NCBI GenBank assembly: GCA_018384055.1
Contig: JAHAZL010000025.1
Location: 1-15,629, forward strand
Source of the DNA: Treponema sp.
GTDB lineage: Bacteria; Spirochaetota; Spirochaetia; Treponematales; Treponemataceae
Length of the DNA: 15,629 nt
Direction of reading: 5' to 3'
In this document: positions 1 to 7,073 of the stretch, one piece after another
Numbering within the stretch: the first letter of the stretch is position 1
Layout: each line of letters starts with the position of its first letter
The notes under the pieces: generated by a model
What the model was told of the DNA's origin: nothing
Database searches by the model: none
The model's input: the letters and a program-made list of their open reading frames with translations, nothing else
Position numbers and translations under genes: made by a program

Positions 1-669
1 AGAAACTAAACCATCTGTTCCTACAAATGCACCCTTCTCTGCTGCAACTGCTGCTTTTTCTGGTGTGTTGTTAAGAATCACCTGTCCCTTGATTTTACCA
101 ATACCGTCGATGCTGTAAGCAAAACCACCGCGTGCGTTCTTATATACATCTTCAGCCTTCTGTTTTGTTGTATCAATTGGAATAAGGGCCTGGATGTAAA
201 GTCCTTCAATTGGTGTAACTTCAATAAGGGCACCCTTGCCACCGTTACCAGACATTAAGAGACCTTCGTCTTCTGCAATCCAAGAAGATGTTGGGCGGAG
301 CCAGTTCCATGAACCGTAGCAAACATCACCACGGAGTGTATTGTTATCAAACTTACCGAATGAAAGTTTTACCTGTTCAACTGGCTTTGTCCAGATTGAC
401 CACTGGTCACCTGTTGAAAGACCATCGTTAAGGTCATTGTAAATACCCATGTCAAAACCAGCCTTTCCGTCTTCTGCTACAGCATTTACGTTAAGACGAG
501 CAACGCGAGCACCATAACCCCAAGAGTTACCCATTGCTGTTACTGTTTCGTCTCCGTCACTTGCAACTGGAGCTGCAACTACACGAAGCCATGCACCGAA
601 TGTTACTTCTGCGAAAGCAGATGTTGTTAAAGCTGCTGCTGCAGCTACTGCGATAAGAGTCTTTTTCAT
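1..669 (-). CDS. Porin-like outer-membrane protein, C-terminus off the window
   Basis: Reading leftward from an ATG at 669, 223 codons stay open to the window edge. The protein starts MKKTLIAVAAAAALTTSAFA, a standard signal peptide with likely cleavage after AFA. The mature part alternates short hydrophobic or aromatic stretches with Gly/Asp/Asn turns (for example FGAWLRVV, KAGFDMGIYNDL, VKLSFGKFDNN), as expected for an outer-membrane beta-barrel. A full AAGGAGG lies 7 bases before the start (677-683), the best class of ribosome site here, suggesting high expression. Codon use is strongly biased (GCT/GCA, ACA, GTT), again like an abundant envelope protein. Spirochaete major outer-membrane proteins and porins look like this, but I cannot assign a named family. 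Function as a porin is inferred from composition; confidence in a secreted envelope protein is high. Confidence 0.8.
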   Translation of the reverse strand, partial: MKKTLIAVAAAAALTTSAFAEVTFGAWLRVVAAPVASDGDETVTAMGNSWGYGARVARLNVNAVAEDGKAGFDMGIYNDLNDGLSTGDQWSIWTKPVEQVKLSFGKFDNNTLRGDVCYGSWNWLRPTSSWIAEDEGLLMSGNGGKGALIEVTPIEGLYIQALIPIDTTKQKAEDVYKNARGGFAYSIDGIGKIKGQVILNNTPEKAAVAAEKGAFVGTDGLVS

Positions 670-709
670 CTCTTAGCCTCCTTAAAAAGAGGAGGAATAA
701 AGAAATTTG

Positions 710-738
710 ATTTTACTCTTCATTTATGCTAATTTCAC
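710..738 (-). promoter_or_regulatory. Candidate promoter of the porin-like gene
   Basis: Read on the minus strand: GTGAAA (738-733), a 17-base spacer, then TAAAAT (715-710). That matches 4 of 6 and 5 of 6 consensus bases. The transcript would start near 703 and carry a leader of about 33 bases containing the AAGGAGG site. If real, it places the insertion-sequence left end at or beyond about 729-740, or means the element supplies the promoter. Sequence match only. Confidence 0.4.
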
Positions 739-741
739 ATC

Positions 742-853
742 TAAGAATTACCCCAGGTGTATCCTAATGGCCTCCTTGGGACTAAGAGCCCGTAAATAAG
801 ACCAGGAACCCTGCTATGGCAGTTTGCCATGGCTGTGGTAATTCTATTTTTTT
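742..853 (+). ncRNA. Candidate IS110 bridge RNA
   Basis: A perfect 9-bp closing stem pairs AGAATTACC (744-752) with GGTAATTCT (837-845), followed at once by seven Ts (847-853). It encloses two stem-loops. The first pairs 752-757 with 775-780 (CCCAGG with CTTGGG, one G-U pair) around an 17-base loop. The second is a 9-bp stem (813-821 with 825-833, one U-G pair) closed by GTT. A weak promoter, TTGATT (707-712), 17 bases, TAATTT (730-735), would start transcription near 742. Known biology: IS110 elements encode a structured RNA in the non-coding end that binds target DNA with one loop and donor DNA with the other. Position, size and two-loop shape fit. Assignment to that class is inference; a cis-acting leader of the transposase is the main alternative. 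Confidence 0.55.
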
Positions 854-864
854 AAGGATAATTC

Positions 865-2064
865 ATGTTTATAGTAGGAATAGATATAGCAAAAAAAAGC
901 CATCAGGCAGTCATTATTGATGAGGAAGGAAATCAAAGGAGCAAAAACTTCAGGTTTGCAAATTCATTGGAAGGTTTCAATCTTCTGCTTAACAATATGG
1001 AAGAAATTGATTCAGATCATTCAAATTTTGAAATAGGAATGGAGGCAACAGGACACTACTGGATAAATCTGTATACCAGACTGATAGACAAAGGCTTTAA
1101 GATTCATGTTATAAATCCCCTTCAATCTGATGCCCTTAGAAACCTCTATTTAAGAAAAACAAAGACTGATTCTGTTGACTCAAAACTGATTGCGAATGTC
1201 ATTCGTTTTGGGCAATATACGGAAACAAGGCTTACGGATGATAAGCTTTTGACAGTAAGGGAACTTTCACGGCAGAGATTCTATCTTGTAGACATGAATT
1301 CTGATTTAAAAAGAAAGGTTGTAGTAATAATGGACAAAATTTTCCCGGAGTTCCAGGGGATTTTTTCGGACATGTTTGGAAAAACATCCTGTGCAATCTT
1401 AAAAAAATGTCCGTCTTCCAAAGAAGTGCTGGAAATAGATTTTGATGAATTTGCGGCAATAATAAAGAAATCCAGTCGAAGCAAGTTCAATATTGCAAAA
1501 GCAAAGGAAATAAAACTTGCTGCCAGGGATTCTTTCAGTGCATTGATTGATCCCGCCCCCCTTTCTTTTCTTGTAAAGCAAATGGTGGAACAGATCGAAC
1601 TTCTGGAAAATCAGATACAGAATCTGGAACATGAAATATCAGAAATTTTCATGCAATTGGATTCAAAAATAACTCAAATACCAGGAATTGGTCCTGTTTT
1701 AGGTGCAGTGATTTTAAGTGAAATAGGTGACATCAACAGATTCAGTTCTTCAAAAAAACTTGTTGCATTTGCTGGAATAGACCCGTCAATAAAACAGTCG
1801 GGAGAATTTGTAAGCTCGGAAAACCATATGTCAAAAAGAGGGTCCCCATACCTTCGAAGGGCTTTGTGGATAGCGAGCTTTGTAAACCTCAATCACAACA
1901 AGGAAATAATCAAATTATATGGAAAAAAAACGAGTAATGGAAAAGGACATTACAAAACCATGGGGTTTTTATGCCACAAACTTCTGAATGTGGTCTATGC
2001 GGTGCTGAAGAACAATGCAGATTATATTCCTTACGCATGGACAGAAAGCAAAGCATGTTCGTAA
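865..2064 (+). CDS. IS110-family transposase (DEDD recombinase)
   Basis: At 399 aa it is full length for the family. The N-terminal RuvC-like domain begins GIDIAK and holds the four acidic residues D7, E60 (MEATG), D102 and D105 (TDSVDSK). A predicted coiled coil follows at about 238-262. The C-terminal Tnp domain starts at the helix-hairpin-helix-like PGIGPVLGAVILSEIGD (273-289) and holds AFAGIDP (301-307) and QSG with S312, the likely nucleophilic serine of this family. The enzyme performs site-specific integration and excision, in characterised relatives guided by an element-encoded RNA. An AAGGA (854-858) lies 6 bases before the ATG. No frameshift, stop or missing key residue is seen, so the gene looks active. 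It ends just before a hairpin. Confidence 0.95.
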   Translation: MFIVGIDIAKKSHQAVIIDEEGNQRSKNFRFANSLEGFNLLLNNMEEIDSDHSNFEIGMEATGHYWINLYTRLIDKGFKIHVINPLQSDALRNLYLRKTKTDSVDSKLIANVIRFGQYTETRLTDDKLLTVRELSRQRFYLVDMNSDLKRKVVVIMDKIFPEFQGIFSDMFGKTSCAILKKCPSSKEVLEIDFDEFAAIIKKSSRSKFNIAKAKEIKLAARDSFSALIDPAPLSFLVKQMVEQIELLENQIQNLEHEISEIFMQLDSKITQIPGIGPVLGAVILSEIGDINRFSSSKKLVAFAGIDPSIKQSGEFVSSENHMSKRGSPYLRRALWIASFVNLNHNKEIIKLYGKKTSNGKGHYKTMGFLCHKLLNVVYAVLKNNADYIPYAWTESKACS

Positions 2065-2092
2065 GGCAGAAAGGCTGCCTGTTTATTTTCTT
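2064..2092 (+). terminator. Probable intrinsic terminator after the transposase
   Basis: AGGCAG (2064-2069) pairs with CTGCCT (2075-2080) around AAAGG, followed by a T-rich run (TGTTTATTTTCTT). The stem is only 6 bp and begins inside the stop codon, so strength is uncertain. It would isolate the element from the DUF2804 gene, which has its own promoter just downstream. Confidence 0.5.
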
Positions 2093-2096
2093 CTTG

Positions 2097-2125
2097 TTGC
2101 TTTACAGAAATTTACATTATATAAT
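2097..2125 (+). promoter_or_regulatory. Promoter of the DUF2804 operon
   Basis: TTGCTT (2097-2102), a 17-base spacer and a perfect TATAAT (2120-2125). Transcription should begin near 2132, leaving a leader of about 14 bases that just holds the GAGG at 2134-2137. It lies directly downstream of the transposase terminator, so it may be chromosomal or brought by the element's right end. Confidence 0.6.
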
Positions 2126-2145
2126 AGAAAAAAGAGGCAATTTTT

Positions 2146-3213
2146 TTGTACACAAGAGAAATAAAGGAAACTCCCGATGTTCTTGTAAGAAATTACAAGC
2201 CTGTTTTCGGGACTTTCAAGGGACATCCAAAAAGATTAGACATCCGCAATGTGTTTAAACCTTATGGAACTGTTCCCCTTCCAACATTCATAACGAATCT
2301 TCGCATAAAGAGCCGCCTTACTTTCTCTTTCGACATCGGAGATTACATTGGACGCATTACTTTTGTTGATGCCAAAATCATCGGCTATTCAGAAGTTATT
2401 TTCTGGAACAAGAATACAAAACAGAAATTCGTCTATCATTCCCTCATGAGCATGAGAAAGCGTTTTGTTCCTCATGACCTGGAATTTGCTTCTACAACAA
2501 GCTATTCAAAAAAAAGATATACAAGAATCAGCTGGGACAGGAAACACGGGAAACTTTCCGTAGTCTTTGATTTGAACGGCGATTCTGTAAGGCCAAGCGC
2601 ACGCGGAGCCATTTCTGCTGATTTTACTGACAGTCAGTTTGTTGAAATGACTTGCTCAAGGCCGAATCCTACATCAAGAAGATGTTCTGCACTCTATAAC
2701 TGTACTCTTACTGCACACGGAACCTTGACTCTTACCTATAGGAACGGGGAAACAAAAAACATGTCCGATTCCACTGGAGTTTCAAGTTTCAATATTTCCA
2801 GAACATACATGAAGTTTCGTTCCCACGGTGAATTTGTGGAAGCTTTTACAACTGTAAGGGGAAAAAACATTGCATTCCGAATTGCATCAGAATCCCATGA
2901 TGCTACAAATACAGACAGATATAATCTTAACATGCTTTTTTACGATGGAAAGGCAACTCCACTTCCACCGGTAGTAATCAGCCACAACATGGGAATCAAT
3001 GGTCCTTGGGTCATTCAGGATACTGAAAATATGATTGACCTTACTTTTACCCCTATTTCATCCAATGTAAAGAAAATCAGCGCTATTATTTTGAGAACAG
3101 TCTACAGAAGCATATACGGAACTTTTGAAGGAACCTTGGTAACGGCAGATGGTGAGAAAATAACATTCAAATCATTGCCTGGATTAGCCGAAAATTACTT
3201 GATAAGGCTTTAA
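2146..3213 (+). CDS. DUF2804 family protein
   Basis: A 355-aa soluble, beta-rich protein with no signal peptide. The C-terminal half carries the marks I associate with DUF2804: the segment from SHNMGINGPWVIQD to IDLTFTPISSNVKK (about 278-311), then YGTFEGTLVTADGEKITFKSLPG (about 323-345). The N-terminal part (SFDIGDYIGRITFVD, about 65-79) matches the family's early strand, but the usual Trp-rich opening segment is not obvious, so this is a divergent member. The start is a TTG: a stop at 2125-2127 blocks anything further upstream and the first in-frame ATG is about 100 codons in. GAGG lies 8 bases before it. The molecular function of the family is not established. The 671-aa gene follows after 26 bases, so the two are probably co-transcribed. 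Confidence 0.75.
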   Translation: MYTREIKETPDVLVRNYKPVFGTFKGHPKRLDIRNVFKPYGTVPLPTFITNLRIKSRLTFSFDIGDYIGRITFVDAKIIGYSEVIFWNKNTKQKFVYHSLMSMRKRFVPHDLEFASTTSYSKKRYTRISWDRKHGKLSVVFDLNGDSVRPSARGAISADFTDSQFVEMTCSRPNPTSRRCSALYNCTLTAHGTLTLTYRNGETKNMSDSTGVSSFNISRTYMKFRSHGEFVEAFTTVRGKNIAFRIASESHDATNTDRYNLNMLFYDGKATPLPPVVISHNMGINGPWVIQDTENMIDLTFTPISSNVKKISAIILRTVYRSIYGTFEGTLVTADGEKITFKSLPGLAENYLIRL

Positions 3214-3239
3214 ACTTTTTCAGTTTCCAGGAGGATTAC

Positions 3240-5255
3240 ATGTCAGATCAGTCTTCGCCTAAACGCACCCTTGAACCGGGTACATTGGATAAAACAAGAA
3301 AAAACATCGGTCCAATAGATGACTCAGAAGCTGCAGCAATGCAGAAAATCCTTGGAGGAGAAATCCTTAAGGAAAGATCTGTTCCAATGGATACTTCCAG
3401 CATGCCCAAAAGAAGGTCCGTGCATGAACCTGTAGTCAGAGCTTCCGGAAAAATTTCTTCTGACATTTCAAGTGCCAGTGCTAGTTTTGGATCGTCTTCG
3501 TCCTCTGCTTTTGTAGGGGGAAAACCATCGGGGGGAAAGAAAGTGAAAACTGATGAAGATTTGCCTGAGATTTCAGCTCGCGAATTAAAGCTTATGGACC
3601 GCTGCATGATGTCTGCGGCATACAACATTAAGCCCGATTTTGGATTGTTCAACTTCATTTTCAGAATGTCTGCAAAGAACAAGGAAAAAGTTCAGAAGAA
3701 TATAGGTGATTATCTTGTTAAGCGCCATGTGGATCATATCCAGGCTTTCGTAACAACAATCAAGACTTTCATCCAGATTTCTCCTGATGCATACAAAGCA
3801 AAGATTGCTACGGAAACAGACCTTAAGTACAAGTTCCTTAGAACAGTAGGAAAGTGGCAGATTAAGGATCTTAAGGCACTCTCTTTTGAACTTGAAGATT
3901 CTGCTGACATCCTTACTGTTCCTATGCTCATTCCGATTGTCCGCTCAATCTATCGTCTTTTGCTTACAGTTTATTACATCGGAGACCAGCAGGTTTCGGC
4001 CCTTATCCGTGAAATCTACACAGACCTTGGAACATATACAAATTCCGACAAGGCAAAACTTCAGGGACTTGCAAAGCAGGGACTTACTGAATGGCTCTAT
4101 CTCCACGACCAGATCATCAAGGGGTTCTATCCTCTTCTTATGAGAATGTGTTCAACTGAATACGTTGAATTTCCAGACTTCTTCAAGGTAAAGATTGCAG
4201 AAATCCTTAAGTTCCTGAGCATTTCGAAATTCGATCTTCTTCTTCCAGAAAAGAAAAAGCCTGATGAAAAAAAGGCCGAGGAAAAGAAAGAGGAAAAGAA
4301 AAAGGAACCTCGCAAGATTACAGGAGAAAAGAATGAAGTTGTAACTATGGGATTGAGAATTCTTAATCAGCTCTTCCCTGAAGCAGGCTTCCTCCATCTT
4401 GAGGATCATCCTGACCTCTATCCATACTTCCAGCCTATCTACAACTTCGTGGATGGTTTCAATGTAGTTCACCCTGAAAATCCTCTTCAGGTTACTATTG
4501 TCCTTATTCTCATTCTTGAAGATCTTTTCAAGGGATGCCGCAACATCAAATTCAACATTGAAGCCGATGAAGTTCTAGGTGCAATTCCAGATAAACTTGA
4601 CGCTGTAATGGGTGACTGGGTTTCTTATTACGAAGATCTTTTCGGAAAGAAACTCGGAGATTATCTCCGTACATATGTTAACACCCTCTATTCACAGAAG
4701 GATTATGCACAGACAAATTTCGGAAAGGAAAACCTCAACAATATTCTCTGGAGAATGAAGTATTTCTTCCTCCCAAATTTCAAATTCAATGCGCCCGTTC
4801 TTCAAAAGCCAATTAATGATACAAAATACAAGCCATTCTATGGACGAACCGATTATGTCCGTACAGTTCTTACAACACTTACAAGAAGAATCGATGAAAA
4901 CTCTGCGGCAAAGAAAACCGTCCTTGGCGTAATGAATCCATGGGATAAATATGTGTTTGAACTTCCAAATCCTGTATCAAAGAGAATAGATGTTCTTCTT
5001 GGAGCAAAAAGGGATGCTTCAGTTTCTGCTGCAACAAATGCAAACCTCATCAAATATACATATTGCATTATGTCTGTTCTTGACTGGTGGGTAAACAATC
5101 CTTCAAGCCCTGCTTATGCTACGGATGCAATGAAACTTTACCGCGTGAATCCTGCTGACGGAGCCCCTCAGTTCTCTGTTGAACTCAGGACCGACCAGAA
5201 CCAGCTTTTTGCTGACGGCGTAAAGAAAGCAATTGAAGCAAAGAAGAACAAGTAG
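3240..5255 (+). CDS. Large helical spirochaete protein of unknown function
   Basis: A 671-aa cytoplasmic protein with no signal peptide or membrane span. Residues 1-110 are hydrophilic and low in complexity (Ser/Gly-rich at about 68-100), probably disordered. About 110-335 is alpha-helical with many Leu/Ile/Tyr/Phe. A charged Lys/Glu tract (337-359) links this to a second helical domain (about 360-668) containing GAGFLHLEDHPDLY-like aromatic patches. I do not recognise an enzyme motif. Length and texture resemble long hypothetical proteins I associate with Treponema, and it resembles in general style, but not clearly in sequence, the 525-aa protein at 11143. AGGAGG (3229-3234) lies 5 bases before the ATG, so translation should be strong. 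It is second in the DUF2804 operon and ends at a clear terminator. Confidence 0.85.
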   Translation: MSDQSSPKRTLEPGTLDKTRKNIGPIDDSEAAAMQKILGGEILKERSVPMDTSSMPKRRSVHEPVVRASGKISSDISSASASFGSSSSSAFVGGKPSGGKKVKTDEDLPEISARELKLMDRCMMSAAYNIKPDFGLFNFIFRMSAKNKEKVQKNIGDYLVKRHVDHIQAFVTTIKTFIQISPDAYKAKIATETDLKYKFLRTVGKWQIKDLKALSFELEDSADILTVPMLIPIVRSIYRLLLTVYYIGDQQVSALIREIYTDLGTYTNSDKAKLQGLAKQGLTEWLYLHDQIIKGFYPLLMRMCSTEYVEFPDFFKVKIAEILKFLSISKFDLLLPEKKKPDEKKAEEKKEEKKKEPRKITGEKNEVVTMGLRILNQLFPEAGFLHLEDHPDLYPYFQPIYNFVDGFNVVHPENPLQVTIVLILILEDLFKGCRNIKFNIEADEVLGAIPDKLDAVMGDWVSYYEDLFGKKLGDYLRTYVNTLYSQKDYAQTNFGKENLNNILWRMKYFFLPNFKFNAPVLQKPINDTKYKPFYGRTDYVRTVLTTLTRRIDENSAAKKTVLGVMNPWDKYVFELPNPVSKRIDVLLGAKRDASVSAATNANLIKYTYCIMSVLDWWVNNPSSPAYATDAMKLYRVNPADGAPQFSVELRTDQNQLFADGVKKAIEAKKNK

Positions 5256-5270
5256 TAACCATCAAAATCT

Positions 5271-5298
5271 GCCCTGTTGCAATGCCTCAGGGCTTTTT
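5271..5298 (+). terminator. Intrinsic terminator of the DUF2804 operon
   Basis: GCCCTG (5271-5276) pairs with CAGGGC (5288-5293), 6 bp, around an 11-base loop, followed directly by TTTTT (5294-5298). It stands 15 bases after the stop of the 671-aa gene. Confidence 0.8.
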
Positions 5299-5300
5299 AT

Positions 5301-5329
5301 TTGCGTTTTTAAAAAACTGCCCTTATAAT
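5301..5329 (+). promoter_or_regulatory. Promoter placing the transcript start on the methyltransferase ATG
   Basis: TTGCGT (5301-5306), exactly 17 bases, then a perfect TATAAT (5324-5329). Starting 7 bases after the -10 box gives position 5336, which is the A of the ATG. It begins right after the T run of the preceding terminator. Confidence 0.6.
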
Positions 5330-5335
5330 TAATTT

Positions 5336-6067
5336 ATGCGCTCAATTAAAAATCTGGTAGAATATTACGATGAATTGTTCCCTATTACGGAAACGAAAAA
5401 AAGTTTCTTCACTGGTTTTGAAAAAGAATTCCGCAGCCCAATACATTTCCTTTCAATTTCCTGCGGTACAGGACTTCTTGAAAATTTTCTTGCTAAAAAA
5501 GGTCATGATGTAACTGGCGTTGAAAATGTCGAAGAACTACTTCACGCTGCAAACCTACGCAGGAGAAGTCAGCTGATGTTCATCCGGTTTTTTCAGATGT
5601 TTATTACTGATATGACAAAATTTCTTGGAAAGGCCTTTTATAATGTCATATATATTCTTAACAGCAGGCTGATGTTTTTTCGTTGCGAAAAAGAAATACA
5701 GGATTTCTTTAATGACGCAAAGGTTCTTCTTGCTCCGGGTGGGAAAATTGTACTTGAAATATTTAATTTCGAGAAATACGGAAACAGCAAGCTCATCACT
5801 TTGCCTACAAGGGAAAGCGTAAGGTCAAAACTTTTTACCGAAGTAACTACTGATGAAGTCGGAAATAAAACCGTCAACATAAATGTTGAAAACAGTTCTG
5901 AGAAAGTTCTTCCCGTGCTGACAAACCATCCGGTGTATGCCGTGACACCTTCCGAGATTGAAAAATTTTCGGAGACGGCAGGCTTTGCAAGCGCAGAATT
6001 CTATGCCGATTTTGATGGGAATCCTTTTACGGGAAACGAAGATTTTTATGTGGTAGTCATAAAATAA
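5336..6067 (+). CDS. SAM-dependent class I methyltransferase
   Basis: A 243-aa protein with a Rossmann-type methyltransferase core. Motif I is FLSISCGTGLLENFLA (38-53). An acidic E63 follows in VTGVE, the usual ribose contact. TDM (91-93) sits where an adenine-contacting loop is expected, and APGGKIVLEIFN (about 134-145) forms the late strand that follows the Pro-Gly-Gly turn. The usual Asp before GCGTG is a Ser here (ISCGTG). The C-terminal part (150-243) has the mixed strand pattern of small-molecule methyltransferases ending in FYVVVIK. The substrate is not predictable. No SD precedes the ATG and the predicted transcript begins on it, so this is a leaderless-mRNA candidate. It is a single-gene unit between two terminators, converging on ricT. 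Confidence 0.85.
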   Translation: MRSIKNLVEYYDELFPITETKKSFFTGFEKEFRSPIHFLSISCGTGLLENFLAKKGHDVTGVENVEELLHAANLRRRSQLMFIRFFQMFITDMTKFLGKAFYNVIYILNSRLMFFRCEKEIQDFFNDAKVLLAPGGKIVLEIFNFEKYGNSKLITLPTRESVRSKLFTEVTTDEVGNKTVNINVENSSEKVLPVLTNHPVYAVTPSEIEKFSETAGFASAEFYADFDGNPFTGNEDFYVVVIK

Positions 6068-6070
6068 AAG

Positions 6071-6112
6071 AAGGAGATGACTCATACTTATTGGTCATCC
6101 CCTTTCATTTTT
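6071..6112. terminator. Bidirectional intrinsic terminator
   Basis: AAGGAGATGAC (6071-6081) pairs with GTCATCCCCTT (6094-6104) with a single A-C mismatch, around a 12-base loop. The right side runs into TTCATTTTTT (6105-6112 onward) and the left side is A-rich (6061-6069), giving a T-rich tail on the other strand. It fits the gap between the rightward methyltransferase and the leftward ricT. Confidence 0.7.
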
Positions 6113-6120
6113 TCCGGAAG

Positions 6121-7041
6121 TCAGTTTATCTTCCAGTGATTTCCGTCGCGGGAAAATCTTTTTGCGTTTACTTCAAGGATTCTTCCGTCTTCACCAGACA
6201 TTTTTACCATTGAAGTAATTGGATTAACTTCAGTTACACGGAAGTTGGTATCATCATAGTAAAGCCTGATGCCTTCGTTAGGAAGTTTTTTTCTTGCCTC
6301 CGCATACCAGTCGTACTCATAGCTAAGGCAGCAAAGAAGCCTTCCGCACTGACCGCTGATTTTCATGGAGTTAAGGCTAAGGTTCTGGTCCTTTGCCATG
6401 CGGATGCTTACAGGCCTAAGCTTGTCGCTGATGCAATTGCAGCAATAAGGTCTTCCACAAACACCAAGCCCACCGGTAATGCGGCTTTCATCACGAACAC
6501 CTATCTGACGGAGTTCAATCCTCATCTTGAAAATCGAAACAAGATCCTTAACAAGATCACGGAAGTCTACGCGATTTTCACTTGAGAAAAAGAATAGGGC
6601 TTTCTGTTCACCAACCAAAAAGTGAACGGTAATCAGCTTCATGTCCAATTTATGGAATGCAACCTTCTCCTTGAATTTTACAAATGCATCTTTTTCTGTT
6701 TCAACAAGGTGTGCTGCTTTTTCAAGGTCTTCCTTTGTTGCGATTCTGGAAATTTCTACAACATCGGAAGGCTTGATTCCTACAGGAGATTTTGAAAGAC
6801 CAAGGTTTTTTGCAAGGTCAAGACCGTAACGTGTAGGAATGATTACGTCGTCACCCTCTTTTATTGTCATGCCCTGTGGGAGAGTTGCATAAATTCCTTC
6901 GAAAGAATATGCGAGCCTAAGCTTGTAAAGTTCCTTTGGAAAAACATATTCTTCGTTGCTGATATCCTGTGCAACACTGTCTTCCAAAGACGAAAGATCT
7001 TCTGTTTCCTTATATATATCGTTTTCAAAAATATCTGACAT
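6121..7041 (-). CDS. ricT: RicT/YaaT-like PSP1-domain protein
   Basis: A 306-aa protein with the PSP1 domain and the cysteine signature of the YaaT/RicT family: GGLGVCGRPYCCNC (190-203), then AKDQNLSLN (216-224) and SGQCGRLLCCLSYE (229-242), seven cysteines in all (195, 200, 201, 203, 232, 237, 238). In Bacillus subtilis RicT joins RicA and RicF in an iron-sulfur complex that works with RNase Y in mRNA maturation. No ricA or ricF gene lies in this window. The N-terminal about 35 residues are acidic and probably unfolded. The ATG follows TAGGAAAATAA on the minus strand, a moderate SD. It is the last gene of the M23-bactofilin-YaaR-RicT operon, 32 bases after yaaR, and ends at a two-way terminator. 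Family assignment is firm; partner proteins are inferred. Confidence 0.92.
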   Translation of the reverse strand: MSDIFENDIYKETEDLSSLEDSVAQDISNEEYVFPKELYKLRLAYSFEGIYATLPQGMTIKEGDDVIIPTRYGLDLAKNLGLSKSPVGIKPSDVVEISRIATKEDLEKAAHLVETEKDAFVKFKEKVAFHKLDMKLITVHFLVGEQKALFFFSSENRVDFRDLVKDLVSIFKMRIELRQIGVRDESRITGGLGVCGRPYCCNCISDKLRPVSIRMAKDQNLSLNSMKISGQCGRLLCCLSYEYDWYAEARKKLPNEGIRLYYDDTNFRVTEVNPITSMVKMSGEDGRILEVNAKRFSRDGNHWKIN

Positions 7042-7073
7042 TTTATTTTCCTATCCAAGCAATAGTTTAACAT

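Larger units (their letters stand above)
739..2092 (+). mobile_element. IS110-family insertion sequence, ends approximate
   Basis: The element consists of one transposase gene (865-2064), a non-coding left segment with strong RNA folding potential (about 742-853), and a short right segment ending in a hairpin with a T-rich tail. IS110-group elements carry a DEDD transposase, lack the usual terminal inverted repeats, usually leave no clear target duplication, and have the longer non-coding end upstream of the gene; all of that fits. The exact ends cannot be fixed from one copy. The left limit here is set by the folded segment and by the porin promoter, the right limit by the terminator hairpin. 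It sits between the leftward porin-like gene and the rightward DUF2804 gene, so no gene is visibly broken. Confidence 0.6.

Noticed and set aside
744..853. The structure upstream of the transposase as a riboswitch or a simple terminator of a host transcript.
   Set aside because: No host gene reads toward it from the left, no known riboswitch core is visible, and the position fits an IS110 RNA better; kept only as an alternative.
701..2113. AGAAATTT occurs at 701-708 and 2106-2113, on either side of the transposase, like a target duplication.
   Set aside because: An 8-base AT-rich match is expected by chance here, IS110 elements generally lack target duplications of this size, and the left copy lies outside the likely element end.
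1971..2258. A 95-codon plus-strand frame running from the transposase into the DUF2804 gene.
   Set aside because: It overlaps two real genes out of frame, crosses a terminator and a promoter, and has no SD.
3248..3682. A minus-strand open frame of 144 codons opposite the start of the 671-aa gene.
   Set aside because: No SD, no promoter, no recognisable domain, and fully overlapped by a gene with a strong ribosome site.
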